Source of the DNA: Undibacterium sp. YM2
GTDB taxonomy: Bacteria; Pseudomonadota; Gammaproteobacteria; Burkholderiales; Burkholderiaceae_D
Direction of reading: 5' to 3'
Length of the DNA: 64,000 bases
Assembly (NCBI RefSeq): GCF_009937975.1
Contig: NZ_AP018441.1
Coordinates: 4,526,001 to 4,590,000, forward strand
Part shown: positions 18,468 through 27,612 of the stretch, in pieces
How the letters are laid out: each line of letters starts with the position of its first letter
How positions within the stretch are numbered: position 1 is the first letter of the stretch
The notes under the pieces: model-generated
The model's database searches: none
What the model was told of the DNA's origin: nothing
The model's input: only the letters and a program-made list of their open reading frames with translations
Made by a program: the position numbers and the translations under genes

Positions 18468-18563
18468 GGTGATAATCCTTAATATGTCTGTAAGCGGTTT
18501 TTTTTACTTGATTCACCGGCAGCCCGTGCTGCCGGTAAGTGTTCAACAATTACTGATTAAAAC

Positions 18564-18890
18564 TTATTTCGATGCTGCGCTGGCTGCCGCAGATGCGCCT
18601 GCTGCTTTTGCTTCTTTCTTGGTGTGCTTGGTATGTTTCGCAGCCTTTTCACCTGTGTGCATTGCTGGTTTGGCTTCAGGAGCAGATGCTGCTGGTGCTG
18701 CTGCAGAAGCACTGGCTGAGGCAGAAGCGGCCACTACTTTAGCTGCTGGTGCAGATTTCGCTACGCTCGCTGCTGCAGCGGCTGTCGCTGGTTTGGAAGC
18801 AGCAGTAGCAGATGCGGATGCTGGTGTCTGTGCAAAGGCGCTACCCATAACAACTGTGGAAGCGATGATGGCGGTGATCAGTTTGTTCAT
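18564..18890 (-). CDS. Asr-like exported Ala/Ser/Lys-rich protein, copy 1 of gene B
   Basis: 108 residues: signal peptide MNKLITAIIASTVVMGSAFA, then Ala/Ser-rich sequence and a basic cluster EKAAKHTKHTKKEAK at about 76-90. The signal peptide is nearly the same as that of the neighbouring gene A, so genes A and B are themselves ancient duplicates. Start at 18890 follows GAGGG; an upstream in-frame extension to 19010 lies in the conserved non-coding leader and is rejected. Copy 2 at 33120-33446 differs at only a few residues. Confidence 0.7.
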   Translation of the reverse strand: MNKLITAIIASTVVMGSAFAQTPASASATAASKPATAAAAASVAKSAPAAKVVAASASASASAAAPAASAPEAKPAMHTGEKAAKHTKHTKKEAKAAGASAAASAASK

Positions 18891-18988
18891 GATATTTCCC
18901 TCTTTATGTTTGGGTTGCTTGCTAAGTTTGTGTTTCGTTTTGCGTCTCGTAGTGTCGCTACGTAAGCCAAAAACGCCGCCCGGATAAC

Positions 18989-19002
18989 TTGCGTTGACGC
19001 AA
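18989..19002. promoter_or_regulatory. Conserved palindrome TTGCGTTGACGCAA upstream of gene B
   Basis: Six-base arms TTGCGT/ACGCAA around TG, about 100 bases upstream of the Asr-like gene B. The same 14 bases are unchanged at 33534-33547 although nearby bases differ, which suggests a regulator site. Confidence 0.45.
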
Positions 19003-19098
19003 AAAACCACAGATCATGGGGCTTAGTGTTGTTGTTCTAAACGGCAGGTAGCTTGTCAACCGATCACCAGGTTCATGCGTTACGCGCGTAGGAACAAT

Positions 19099-19137
19099 AA
19101 AAAACGACGCCATGCAAACTGCATGGCGTCGTTTTTT
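19099..19137. terminator. Intrinsic terminator downstream of the 19374-19859 regulator
   Basis: Long hairpin: arms run AAAAAACGACGCCATGCA and its complement around loop AAC. It would end the minus-strand transcript of the regulator before the Asr-like genes. A copy with one base missing in one arm is at 33645-33682. Confidence 0.85.
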
Positions 19138-19214
19138 GTAGGGTGCGTCTTGACGCACCATCTCTTCAATGATCAGGAAAACGTAGAAAGACGGTGCGTC
19201 AAGACGCATCCTAC
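19138..19214. repeat. GTAGGGTGCGTC BIME-like paired repeat
   Basis: Two inverted 22-base arms (GTAGGGTGCGTCTTGACGC... and the reverse) around about 32 bases. Each arm is also an internal hairpin. Belongs to the most abundant dispersed element of this window. Confidence 0.85.
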
Positions 19215-19269
19215 TGGTTTGCTATCAACTGCAGGAGCGGCTTAACCTGATATGTGTGTTTGACGTCCA

Positions 19270-19352
19270 GTAGGGTGCGCCGTGCGCACCGGGTTTTGAA
19301 TTGGATTATCGCAAAATATTGAGCAGAGAACGGTGCGCACGGCGCACCCTAC
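19270..19352. repeat. GTAGGGTGCGCC BIME-like paired repeat
   Basis: Same architecture with the arm variant GTAGGGTGCGCCGTGCGC. Its central spacer is nearly identical to that at 33844-33927, showing that the two were copied together with the adjacent Asr-like genes. Confidence 0.85.
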
Positions 19353-19373
19353 GGATGGTAATTTTCGCTCGTC

Positions 19374-19859
19374 TCACAAAAAATTCTTGACCTTACGCAC
19401 CCCGCGTCTGCCCCAGCGGCGGGCTGTTCTTTGCGACTGGCTGACGCGGTCAAGCTGCACGCAGCGCAGGTGTGAGCTGATGCTCTGGTCTATGTTCCAC
19501 AAGGCCTGGGTAATGAGCAAATCCATTTCCGTCGTGAATTTACCTGCTACGGGTGCCGTAGTGCTGGCACGCGATGTATCTGCCATGCTGATGCGCCAGG
19601 CGTCTTCCAGCGTGATGCCGCCTGCAGGTTTGGCGAGATTCCAGTGCAGGCTGTTTTCGGCAGCAGAGATCAAGCCTTCGTCCTGCAGGCGCAGGCAGAT
19701 TTTGCGGATGGCGTATTTGCTCATGCCGCAGTGTTTTGCCAGTTGATCCAGCCTGACCTCAGCCGGAGCCGCGGCGACAAAATGTTCGAGCACCCTGGCC
19801 AGTTTGCGGAACATGCCGTATTGGGATGCGGGTAAAAATTGTGCTGTGCTCAAACTCAT
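19374..19859 (-). CDS. Winged-helix transcriptional regulator (Rrf2-like)
   Basis: About 161 residues. Residues 16-65 give a winged helix (FRKLARVLEHFVAAA, LDQLAKHCGMSKYAIRKI, LQDEGLISAAEN) of the Rrf2/MarR kind. No Cys cluster for an iron-sulfur centre is visible, so redox sensing as in IscR or NsrR is not supported. The start at 19859 is the first Met that does not add an unlikely basic leader. Lies downstream of the LivJ-like gene on the same strand, 88 bases away. Confidence 0.7.
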   Translation of the reverse strand: MSLSTAQFLPASQYGMFRKLARVLEHFVAAAPAEVRLDQLAKHCGMSKYAIRKICLRLQDEGLISAAENSLHWNLAKPAGGITLEDAWRISMADTSRASTTAPVAGKFTTEMDLLITQALWNIDQSISSHLRCVQLDRVSQSQRTARRWGRRGVRKVKNFL

Positions 19860-19947
19860 GGCTGGGTCTTTCTTTAATACTCTCTTTGATACTTTCCATG
19901 CATGGCGCATACAGACAGCGCAGGCGCCATGCGTACTCACAAAACGA

Positions 19948-21099
19948 TTAATGTGTTACCGCGATCAGTTCGCGCTTACCACCCTTGTAAGTGTACAAAG
20001 TCAGGGTGCCGTCACGGATATCACCACGCGCATCAAATGCGATTTCACCTGTCACGCCCTTGTGGTTGATTTTGGCCAGTTCTGGCAGGTATTTGGCGGG
20101 TTCGGCTGAATTGGCTTTTTGCATGGCGGCCACCATGGTCATCACGCCATCGTAGGCATAAGGCGCATTCAACACAACTTCGTGACCATATTTTTTGCTG
20201 AAATTGGCCTTGAACTTGACCAGGTCGGCCTTCTTGCCTTCTTCTACCCCGCCCGCCTCAGCGCAGATCACATTGCCTTCACCGATGGCATCGCCGGCCA
20301 GTTGTGCCAGGTCTGTCGAGCAGATGCCGTCACCCCCCATGAACTTGACTTTCAGGCCCAGTTGCTTGATTTGCTTGAGCATGGGGCCACCTACCGCATC
20401 CATGCCGCCAAAGAAAATCAAATCAGGATTGGTGGATTTGATGGTGGTCAGGATGGCGCTGAAATTGGTTGCCTTGTCGGTCGTATATTGACGCGAGACG
20501 ATCTTGGCAGAAGCGAGTTTACCCGTTGCGCCTTTGACGAATTCGTCTGCCACACCTTGCCCATACGCGGTGCGGTCATCAATCACGGCGATATTTTTTG
20601 CCTTCAGCATTTGCACTGCATAGCGACCCAGCGTGCCACCGAGCTGGCCGTCATTGGCAACCACTCGGAAAGCCGTCTTGTAGCCCTGCATCGTGTATTG
20701 GGGGTTGGTTGCCGAGGGTGAAATTTCCGGGATACCGGCATCGCTGTAGATTTTTGAAGAGGGGATGGTGGTGCCAGAATTCATGTGGCCGATAACACCA
20801 TTGACCTTGGCATCCACGAGCTTTTGCGCCACGGTAGTGGCCTGCTTTGGCTCTCCCGCATCGTCTTCTGACAGCAATTCAAACCTGGCTTTCTTGCCGC
20901 CTATGGTGACGCCTTTGGCATTGAGTTCGTCCACCGCCATGCGTGCACCCTCTTCAGTATCTTTACCCATGTGTGCAGATGGCCCGGACAAGGGGCTGAC
21001 ATGGCCTATCCTTACCAGCAGGTCCTGGGCATTGGCATTACCTGCCAGCAGGATGCCTGCAGAAGATGCGGCGGCGATGAGTTTGATGGTCGTGGACAT
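19948..21099 (-). CDS. Branched-chain amino-acid ABC transporter substrate-binding protein (LivJ type)
   Basis: 383 residues with signal peptide (MSTTIKLIAAASSAGILLAGNANA) and periplasmic type-1 binding fold: VRIGHVSPLSGPSAHMGKD, ARMAVDELNAKG, DDAGEPKQATTVAQKLVD, VIGHMNSG, TAYGQGVADEFV. This family binds Leu/Ile/Val or related ligands in the periplasm. No permease or ATPase genes are adjacent, so it is an orphan component and must borrow a transporter encoded elsewhere. Good ribosome-binding site AGAGGA. Confidence 0.92.
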   Translation of the reverse strand: MSTTIKLIAAASSAGILLAGNANAQDLLVRIGHVSPLSGPSAHMGKDTEEGARMAVDELNAKGVTIGGKKARFELLSEDDAGEPKQATTVAQKLVDAKVNGVIGHMNSGTTIPSSKIYSDAGIPEISPSATNPQYTMQGYKTAFRVVANDGQLGGTLGRYAVQMLKAKNIAVIDDRTAYGQGVADEFVKGATGKLASAKIVSRQYTTDKATNFSAILTTIKSTNPDLIFFGGMDAVGGPMLKQIKQLGLKVKFMGGDGICSTDLAQLAGDAIGEGNVICAEAGGVEEGKKADLVKFKANFSKKYGHEVVLNAPYAYDGVMTMVAAMQKANSAEPAKYLPELAKINHKGVTGEIAFDARGDIRDGTLTLYTYKGGKRELIAVTH

Positions 21100-21334
21100 A
21101 GGTATTCCTCTCTGTATGGGTTTTAGGTATTGGTTTTCGGTTTCGCCTTTCGGTGATGAATGATTGTCTGGCGCATCTCAATGCACAAGGCAATAATTCT
21201 AAGGGTATGAATTAGCGAGGCTAATGCGTAAAGACAGGCCACGCCCTGTGCAGGAACGGTGACCAAGAGGGAAAAGATGGATTAGCAGGGGTAATATGAT
21301 TGCGCTTGATCTGCTGTTGCAGCAAGCCAGAAAA

Positions 21335-22327
21335 TCAGACCATTCGCGCAATACCTGACAAAATGGCATTGCGCTGTGTTTCGAATTCGCGACACTCTTC
21401 GGTCAGCCAGTCTTTGAAGATGTTGACTGACTTTTTATTACCCACATGCTCATTGATGACTAAAAAATAAGCCGCACTGGCTTTGACGCAGATAGGCACA
21501 GTAGGTATCAACTGCCCCTGAGCAAGTTCGTCGAGTATCAATGAAGTACGTGCCATTGCCATGCCCTGCCCATAAGTGGCGGCATTGATGGCCAGGTGCG
21601 AGAGATTGTATTGATGGCCGTGGCGCACAAAGTCCTGCACCTCGTTGTCATTGCTCTGTGTGGCAATGCGCATCCACTCGCCCCACTCGGCATAGGGCGG
21701 CGCGTTCTCCCAGGGGGAATCATCATGCAGCAAAATGTGTTCAGTAAAATCCGATGCCTTTGCCAGCGCCGGGTAACGCGCGAGGTAATCATTGTTCGCC
21801 ACCGGCAGCAGGTATTCAGACATCAGCCTGCTGGCATGGTGGTTACTCTGGTCTGGCCCCTGCCCGTACAGCACCAGGATGTCGATAGATTCTGCACTCA
21901 TCTTCAGCGCACTCATGCCAAACAGCTCGCCACGCAAGTGGATTTCTATCTCCGGGTAGAGCCGTCCAAAGCCGCTAAGCCTGGGCATGAGCCACATCAT
22001 CGAGAATGAGGGCGATGAGCGTATCGCCACGCTCTTGTTGTTCAGGCTGGGTTGTATCGCCTGCAATTGCAATTCCAGTTCTTGCAGCAGGCGGTTGACC
22101 ACCCTGTGCAACTCGCTACCCTCACGCGTCAGCCGCAGGCTGCGCGTCATGCGCACGAACAGGCGCGCCCCTATCTGCTCTTCCAGCCCCTTGATCTGCT
22201 GGCTGACCGCCCCTTGCGTGACATGCAACTCCGCCGCCGCACGGGTAAAACTCAGGTTGCGCGCCGCTGCATCAAAGTATTTGAGTGCGTGTAGAACCAG
22301 GGGTGTAACTAGCTTTTGAGTGCGCAT
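21335..22327 (-). CDS. LysR-family regulator, GcvA-like
   Basis: 330 residues: N-terminal HTH (LHALKYFDAAARNLSFTRAA, LHVTQGAVSQQIKGLEEQIG) and type-2 periplasmic-like effector domain. HTH and C-terminal pattern resemble GcvA/AmpR-like regulators. Target unknown; the plus-strand gene at 22594 is divergent and the LivJ gene lies downstream. Confidence 0.88.
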   Translation of the reverse strand: MRTQKLVTPLVLHALKYFDAAARNLSFTRAAAELHVTQGAVSQQIKGLEEQIGARLFVRMTRSLRLTREGSELHRVVNRLLQELELQLQAIQPSLNNKSVAIRSSPSFSMMWLMPRLSGFGRLYPEIEIHLRGELFGMSALKMSAESIDILVLYGQGPDQSNHHASRLMSEYLLPVANNDYLARYPALAKASDFTEHILLHDDSPWENAPPYAEWGEWMRIATQSNDNEVQDFVRHGHQYNLSHLAINAATYGQGMAMARTSLILDELAQGQLIPTVPICVKASAAYFLVINEHVGNKKSVNIFKDWLTEECREFETQRNAILSGIARMV

Positions 22328-22593
22328 GGCATAGTCTGAAAGTGATGTCTTGCCTGATTATAAGTTTGAAAGCGGGGTGGAGGATATAGGCTCAGGTTTT
22401 ATTGCAATAAACGAATCAGGCTACCATAGAATCTATTCACGAATCTATTCACTTACCTATTCACCCTGTCACATCTTCACTATGAAGACTGGCTGATTTT
22501 ATCTATTCATCCCGAAGGCATATCCGGCTCAAAACAGCCTCCCTGTTACAATGTGGCAAATATACAAGATATGCCAGCCACCGCAAAATCACC

Positions 22594-23181
22594 ATGAGCT
22601 ACACCCTGTATTTTGACTTGACCCAAAAAGTATGGACAAATTTCCTGACGCCTGTCCCGCTCATTCCCCTGAGTATCGGTGTAGTTGGCATCGCCCTGAA
22701 TGTCTCGCGCAAGCGGCACGGCCTGCCTGCGTATAGCTGGAGTTCAAGCCCGGATAAACCTGCCCCTTTTTTACCCTATCTCTTTCTCGGTATTGGCCTG
22801 CTCACAAGCTGGATGGCATTTCGCGACGGCTATCTTGCCTACACAGACCTGCGCGCTGAATATGATGCAGGAAAATGCGAAATCATCGAAGGCAAGATTG
22901 AGAACCTGGTTTTGCATAAAAAGAAGGGGGACCCGCCAAGTTCATTTGATGTCTGGCCCAAACACTACCCCTATCGAAGGTGGCTTAATACCGCCGCCTT
23001 TCATGTTAGCGGAAGTGACAATGACCCCATCAAGGAAGGCCTGCAAGTCAGGATCACTGATTGCAGCGGTGCCATCGTCAAACTGGAAATCGAGAAAGAT
23101 GTGCCAGCCGCTCAGGCAATCGTGGATACTCCAAACGACCCGGTAGCCAAACCAAGCGTCAGCGACAATAAAGCCCAATAG
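22594..23181 (+). CDS. Hypothetical membrane protein with two helices
   Basis: 195 residues: two hydrophobic segments (about 20-40 and 62-80) and then a soluble C-terminal part with a conserved-looking EYDAGKCEIIEGKIENL segment, a pattern seen in proteins with a small periplasmic beta domain. No family name can be given. Lies divergent from the LysR gene and 94 bases before a binding-protein gene. Confidence 0.65.
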   Translation: MSYTLYFDLTQKVWTNFLTPVPLIPLSIGVVGIALNVSRKRHGLPAYSWSSSPDKPAPFLPYLFLGIGLLTSWMAFRDGYLAYTDLRAEYDAGKCEIIEGKIENLVLHKKKGDPPSSFDVWPKHYPYRRWLNTAAFHVSGSDNDPIKEGLQVRITDCSGAIVKLEIEKDVPAAQAIVDTPNDPVAKPSVSDNKAQ

Positions 23182-23275
23182 CCCTGCTAATAGACCTGAT
23201 TAGAAATTTTAGTTTGTTGAGCAAGGCTGCAAGCCCCCACAATCGCCAGCATCTTGAACACGATGGGGAAATTTC

Positions 23276-24175
23276 ATGCAGGCCCACTCTACCCGCAAAC
23301 TGACAGCCATGTTGTTGATGGCCGCTATCAGCATCAGCAACTCAGCAATGGCGGGCGAGACACTGGAGCGTATCAGCCGCAGTGGCAGGATAGTGCTGGC
23401 AACCAGGGATGCATCGATTCCTTTCTCATACAAAGATAATCATGGCAAACCCCTTGGTTATACCGTGGATATCTGCCTCAAGCTGGTCGACGCCATCAGG
23501 CTGCAACTGAAGCGGCCTGATCTGCGTATAGACTATATGCAGGTGACGCCGTCCAGCCGTTTCAAAGCCATCATTGAGGGACAGGCGGATCTGGAATGCG
23601 GGCCTACCACCAACACCGCAGAGCGCCGTGCGCTGGTGGGTTTTACGATTGCAAATTTTATTGCCAGTGCCAAGATGCTCGTGAAAAAAGATTCTGGCAT
23701 ACGCAACTGGGCAGACTTGCGCAACAAGACCATCGTCACCACAGCGGCCACTACCAATGCCAAATCGATTGCTGAACGCAATGACGTTGGCGCCTTGCGC
23801 ATCACCCTGCTGGAGGCGAAAGATGACCTGGAATCTTTTCACCAGGTAGAAACCGGCAAGGCCGATGCCTTTGCGATGGATGATGTGCTGCTGTATGGCC
23901 TCAAGGCCATGTCCGCTCACCCGGCAGACTATCAGGTCGTCGCCAGCCCGCTGACGGTGGAGCCATATGCCATCATGTTTTCCAAAAATGATATCGAACT
24001 CAAGAAGCTCATGGATGCAGAAATGGCCAGGATCATTTATAACGGCGATGTCGAAAAGTTGTATAAAAAATGGTTCAACAATCCCATCCCGCCATCTGGT
24101 GTGAATCTGGATATGCCGATGAATGCCTTGTTGCGAAATTCGTTTCAGTTTCCGTCTGATAAGGTGGCGGATTGA
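23276..24175 (+). CDS. Amino-acid ABC transporter substrate-binding protein (GltI-like, SBP family 3)
   Basis: 299 residues with signal peptide (to about AMAGE, residue 28), then the solute-binding family 3 fold: ETLERISRSGRIVLATRD, PFSYKDNHGKPLGYTVDIC, ECGPTTNTAERR, GKADAFAMDDVLL, LYKKWFNNPIPP. Closest in style to glutamate/aspartate binding protein. No permease genes nearby. It stands convergent to the M20/diaminopropionate lyase operon and could feed it (inference). Confidence 0.88.
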   Translation: MQAHSTRKLTAMLLMAAISISNSAMAGETLERISRSGRIVLATRDASIPFSYKDNHGKPLGYTVDICLKLVDAIRLQLKRPDLRIDYMQVTPSSRFKAIIEGQADLECGPTTNTAERRALVGFTIANFIASAKMLVKKDSGIRNWADLRNKTIVTTAATTNAKSIAERNDVGALRITLLEAKDDLESFHQVETGKADAFAMDDVLLYGLKAMSAHPADYQVVASPLTVEPYAIMFSKNDIELKKLMDAEMARIIYNGDVEKLYKKWFNNPIPPSGVNLDMPMNALLRNSFQFPSDKVAD

Positions 24176-24187
24176 GCTTGCTCTACC

Positions 24188-25398
24188 TCAATCTGCCTTC
24201 AACTCCAACCGCACAATCTCAGCAAAATACTGCGCCCCTGTCGTCAAAATTTCATCATTAAAATCATAGCCCGCATTGTGCAAGGGAATACCGCCCTGGT
24301 CGAGCGCAACACCATTGCCAATGAAGCTGAAGTTACCCGGCACGACTTGCAGGAAAGCGCCAAAGTCCTCAGAGATCATCATGGGCTGGACGTTGGCATC
24401 GACCTTGTCTTTGCCCGCGATGTTGGCTGCGGCCCTGGTGGCGACATCGACAAACTCAGTTGAATTAACAGTTGGGGCAAATTCATGGGTATATTCAAAC
24501 ACGCATTCTGCACCGTGCATGTGGCAAATTCCCTCACTGATGTCGCGCATGCGCTGCTCCAGCATCGCTTGCACCTCGCGTGAATAACTGCGGGTATCGC
24601 CCTTGATGGTGACGTTCGATGGAATCACGTTCCTGATGCCGTCAGTGATGAATTCAGTACAGGAGATCACTGCCTGCAAACCCGGATCAAGATTGCGGGA
24701 GACGATGGTTTGCAAGGCCAGCACGATTTGCGACGCGATGACGATGGGTCTATGCCCATATGCGGCCTGGCTGCATGGGTGCCACGTGCCTTGATGTGGA
24801 TGACAAAATTATCTTCCGACGCCATAATGCCGCCCGCGCGGGTGGCAAAAGAGCCCGCAGGCATGCCCGGCATATTGTGCACACCAAAAATCGCATCGAC
24901 AGGGAAGCGCTCAAACAGGCCATCCTGCATCATCGCCTTGGCGCCGCGTCCGTGTTCTTCTGCCGGTTGAAAAATAAAACGCACCGTGCCATTGAAGTCT
25001 GGCCTGGCTGTCAATAACCTCGCTGCGCCCAGCACCATGGCCATGTGACCATCGTGGCCGCAGGCGTGCATTTTGCCGTGCGTGCATGAGGCATGTGGCC
25101 TGCCGGGCGCGTTCTCGGTGATGTGCAGGGCATCCATGTCGGCGCGCAAGCCTATCGCCCGCTTGCCACTGCCTGCGCCATTACCTACGCCATTGCCTGC
25201 ACTCAGGCTGGCGACCAGCCCGGTGCCACCTATGCCGCGATACACTTCCAGCCCCTTGTCCTGCAAGGCTCTGGCGACATAATCAGCGGTTGCCACTTCT
25301 TCAAAACCTGTCTCTGGATGCTGGTGCAAATGCTTGCGCCAGGCCAGCAATTCTGTCTGCAATGCCGATTTCAATTCTGATGGCAATGATTCATTCAT
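24188..25398 (-). pseudogene. M20-family amidohydrolase, split by a frameshift
   Basis: N-terminal part (from 25398) carries the M20 metal-site motifs GLRADMDAL, HACGHDGH and QPAEEHGRG, and ends in wrong-frame residues after HMGIDP. The C-terminal part continues in another frame (IVIASQIVLALQTI, EDFGAFLQ, HNAGYDFND). One base appears lost near 24745-24749: HMGIDP followed by IVIASQIV is restored by adding one. M20 enzymes such as hippurate hydrolase or YgeY hydrolyse N-acylated amino acids. The gene overlaps the end of the lyase gene by eight bases (ATGAATGA), so they are one operon. It may be a real pseudogene or a sequencing error. Confidence 0.85.
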
Positions 25399-26620
25399 GA
25401 TGCCTGTCCTTCCAGGAATTTTGTTGGGCAAGTACCGCATGTGCCGATATGCCAAGCAGTTCGTGATATACCGTGGCCGCAGTTGCGCCTTCAGTATTGA
25501 TGACCAATACTTTGGAGCTGGCATCCAGGCCCACTTGCTTCATGCAGACCTTGTTGCTGCACATACTCAGCAGGCCAGCCAGACCCGCCACGCCAGATTC
25601 ACCGGCGACTATGGGGATATCTGCCTCACTACCCGCTGCCAGCACACGCATGGCCTGGATGGCGAGCTCATCTTCTATCGTCAAAAAATAATCGACCGCA
25701 GGCTGCAAGAAGCGCCATGCCAGAGGTGAAGTCTCGCCGCAAGCCAGGCCCGCCATGACAGAGTCGATAGAACCCAGCGCCCTGCTCGCCCGGCCATGCA
25801 GCGCACTTTGATAAAGGCAATCTGCCTGCGCAGGTTCTACCACGATAAAGCGCGGGCGGTTGATGCCATACAATTCCCAGAAATAACTGACGATCCCCGC
25901 AGCCAGGCCGCCGACGCCGCCCTGTAAAAAGATGTGGGTGTATGCGCTTTTTCCATCAGGCCCGGCACCTTGCTCCACCAGCTCGGCAGCAATGGTGCCA
26001 TAGCCTTGCATGACATCACGCGGGATATCTTGATAGCCTTCATACGAGGTATCTGAGATCACCTGCCAGTCATTGGTGCGTGCCAGCTCGGCGGCTACTG
26101 TTACCGATTCATCATAATTACCGGTAATGCGTACTATGCGGGCACCGTAGGCCGCAATCGCGGCTTCGCGCTCGGCACTGACATGCGCATGCAAGACTAT
26201 CACGCACTGGCAGCCTGCAGAACGGGCAGCCGCTGCCAGGCTGCGCCCGTGGTTGCCATCTGTAGCGCTGATGACGGTATAGTCTTGCAGCAGATGTGCA
26301 TAACGGCCTGCCAGCACCTGCTCAGGCACAATATCCTGCGCAGGATAAAGCCGCAAAACCTGCCTGACCAGCGCAACAGGCGCACCCAATGCCTTGAAAC
26401 TACCCAGTGGCGAACGGACTGATTCATCCTTGACATGAATGGCCCCCACCTGCAATTTGCCTGCCAGATCAGGCAGGGCATGCAGCGGCGTTGCAGCACG
26501 GGCCAGCTCTCTCCACGGTGCCAGCCAGCGCTGGCTTTGCTTTGCACTCTCTATATTCATGATGGCAGCAAGATCGGCAGGATAGGGCCGGCGTACAGCG
26601 TGTGGATTAGATAACAGCAT
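25391..26620 (-). CDS. dpaL: Diaminopropionate ammonia-lyase
   Basis: A fold-type II PLP enzyme of about 409 residues. Visible are the PLP lysine in SPLGSFKALGA, SATDGNHGRSLAAAA, DTSYEGYQDIPRDVMQGYGTIAAE (split here at 20), FLQGGVGGLAAG and VAGESGVAGLAGL. It converts 2,3-diaminopropionate to pyruvate and two ammonia. The start at 26620 has AGGA six bases upstream; upstream in-frame Met codons lack one. Operon with the M20 gene, a pairing also seen for ygeX-ygeY of E. coli, and divergent from an AsnC-type regulator. Confidence 0.9.
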   Translation of the reverse strand: MLLSNPHAVRRPYPADLAAIMNIESAKQSQRWLAPWRELARAATPLHALPDLAGKLQVGAIHVKDESVRSPLGSFKALGAPVALVRQVLRLYPAQDIVPEQVLAGRYAHLLQDYTVISATDGNHGRSLAAAARSAGCQCVIVLHAHVSAEREAAIAAYGARIVRITGNYDESVTVAAELARTNDWQVISDTSYEGYQDIPRDVMQGYGTIAAELVEQGAGPDGKSAYTHIFLQGGVGGLAAGIVSYFWELYGINRPRFIVVEPAQADCLYQSALHGRASRALGSIDSVMAGLACGETSPLAWRFLQPAVDYFLTIEDELAIQAMRVLAAGSEADIPIVAGESGVAGLAGLLSMCSNKVCMKQVGLDASSKVLVINTEGATAATVYHELLGISAHAVLAQQNSWKDRHHE

Positions 26621-26704
26621 GCTTGTTCCTGACATTGGGGTAAGATCGAATGAAATAATATTCCGCAACCAGTGGTAAGATTTACGAAAATGACGCAGAT
26701 ATAC

Positions 26705-26717
26705 GCAAATTCTTTGC
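26705..26717. promoter_or_regulatory. Candidate Lrp/AsnC operator GCAAATTCTTTGC
   Basis: Inverted repeat GCAAA/TTTGC in the AT-rich spacer between the divergent lyase and AsnC-type genes. Lrp-family proteins often bind AT-rich imperfect palindromes here; assignment is inference. Confidence 0.45.
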
Positions 26718-26742
26718 ATAAAATGAGATTACAGAACCATAG

Positions 26743-27234
26743 ATGACTACCCTGGACAATTTTGACCGCCGCCTGCTGGCAGAAATCCAGCAAGACAGCA
26801 GCCTGCCACAAAGCACTTTGGGAGAAAGGGTTAATCTCTCCACCGCCGCCGTCAACCGCCGCCTGAAGCGCCTCAGTGACGACAAGGTCATAGAACGCTA
26901 CAGCGCACAACTGCGCCCGGATGCACTAGGCTACCCGCTGACCATCGTCGTCGAAGTGGAGGTGGAAAACGAACGCATGGATTTGCTCGACGCCATGAAA
27001 ACCGCCTTTCTCGCCTGCCCCCAGGTGCAGCAATGCTATTACGTCGCTGGCGAATGTGATTTTGTCCTGATCTTCATCGTGCGCGACATGGCGCAATACA
27101 CCGAGCTGACGCGCCAGCTTTTCTTTGAAAGCAATAATGTCAAACGGTTCAAGACTCTTGTGGCGATGAGCAGGGTGAAGACGGGGCTGGATGTGCCTGT
27201 GGATGATATTGACGCTAATAGTTCTTCGAAATAA
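26743..27234 (+). CDS. Lrp/AsnC-family transcriptional regulator
   Basis: 163 residues: N-terminal HTH (LDNFDRRLLAEIQQDSSL, LGERVNLSTAAVNRRLKRL) and C-terminal RAM/ACT-like ligand domain (GYPLTIVVEVEVENE, CYYVAGECDFVLIFIV). Divergent from the diaminopropionate lyase operon and therefore its likely local regulator, with an amino acid as ligand. Confidence 0.9.
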   Translation: MTTLDNFDRRLLAEIQQDSSLPQSTLGERVNLSTAAVNRRLKRLSDDKVIERYSAQLRPDALGYPLTIVVEVEVENERMDLLDAMKTAFLACPQVQQCYYVAGECDFVLIFIVRDMAQYTELTRQLFFESNNVKRFKTLVAMSRVKTGLDVPVDDIDANSSSK

Positions 27235-27262
27235 TTTTCGAGTATAAAATGCCATGAAAATT

Positions 27263-27447
27263 CCCTCCCCTTCAAGGGAGAGGGTTAGGGTGGGGATGGG
27301 TTTCGGTTGATTGTCGGAAAATGATATTGCGTCAGAAACCCATCCCCATCCCAACCATTCCACCGCGCCGCTTGCAAGCGGCTTAGAAATTTGCTGCGCA
27401 AAGCATGCTTTGCAAAACCCAGCAAATCTCCCTTGAAGGGGAAGGAG
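27263..27447. repeat. Large interrupted inverted repeat
   Basis: CCCTCCCCTTCAAGGGAG followed by AGGGTTAGGGTGGGGATGGG at about 27263-27300 is mirrored by CCCATCCCCATCCCAACC at 27340-27357 and CTCCCTTGAAGGGGAAGG at 27428-27445. A stretch with its own hairpin (GCCGCTTGCAAGCGGC) interrupts the right arm. Likely a MITE-type element with a second insertion. Confidence 0.6.
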
Positions 27448-27612
27448 TCCAAAAAAATCCGCCGCGCAGCTTGCAAGTTAATTGGAAAACGAAAAAACTT
27501 AAACATCTGGTAACGCAGCTCTTCGCTCAAAAAAATCAAACAACCCCATGCATTAGAAAAACTAATGCCAGAACATAGAATTCATGGTTTGCGTTAAGTA
27601 TTTTGAACAGGG

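Noticed and set aside
18891..19010. 40-codon extension of the Asr-like gene B
   Set aside because: It lies in conserved non-coding leader; copy 2 does not keep the same extension.
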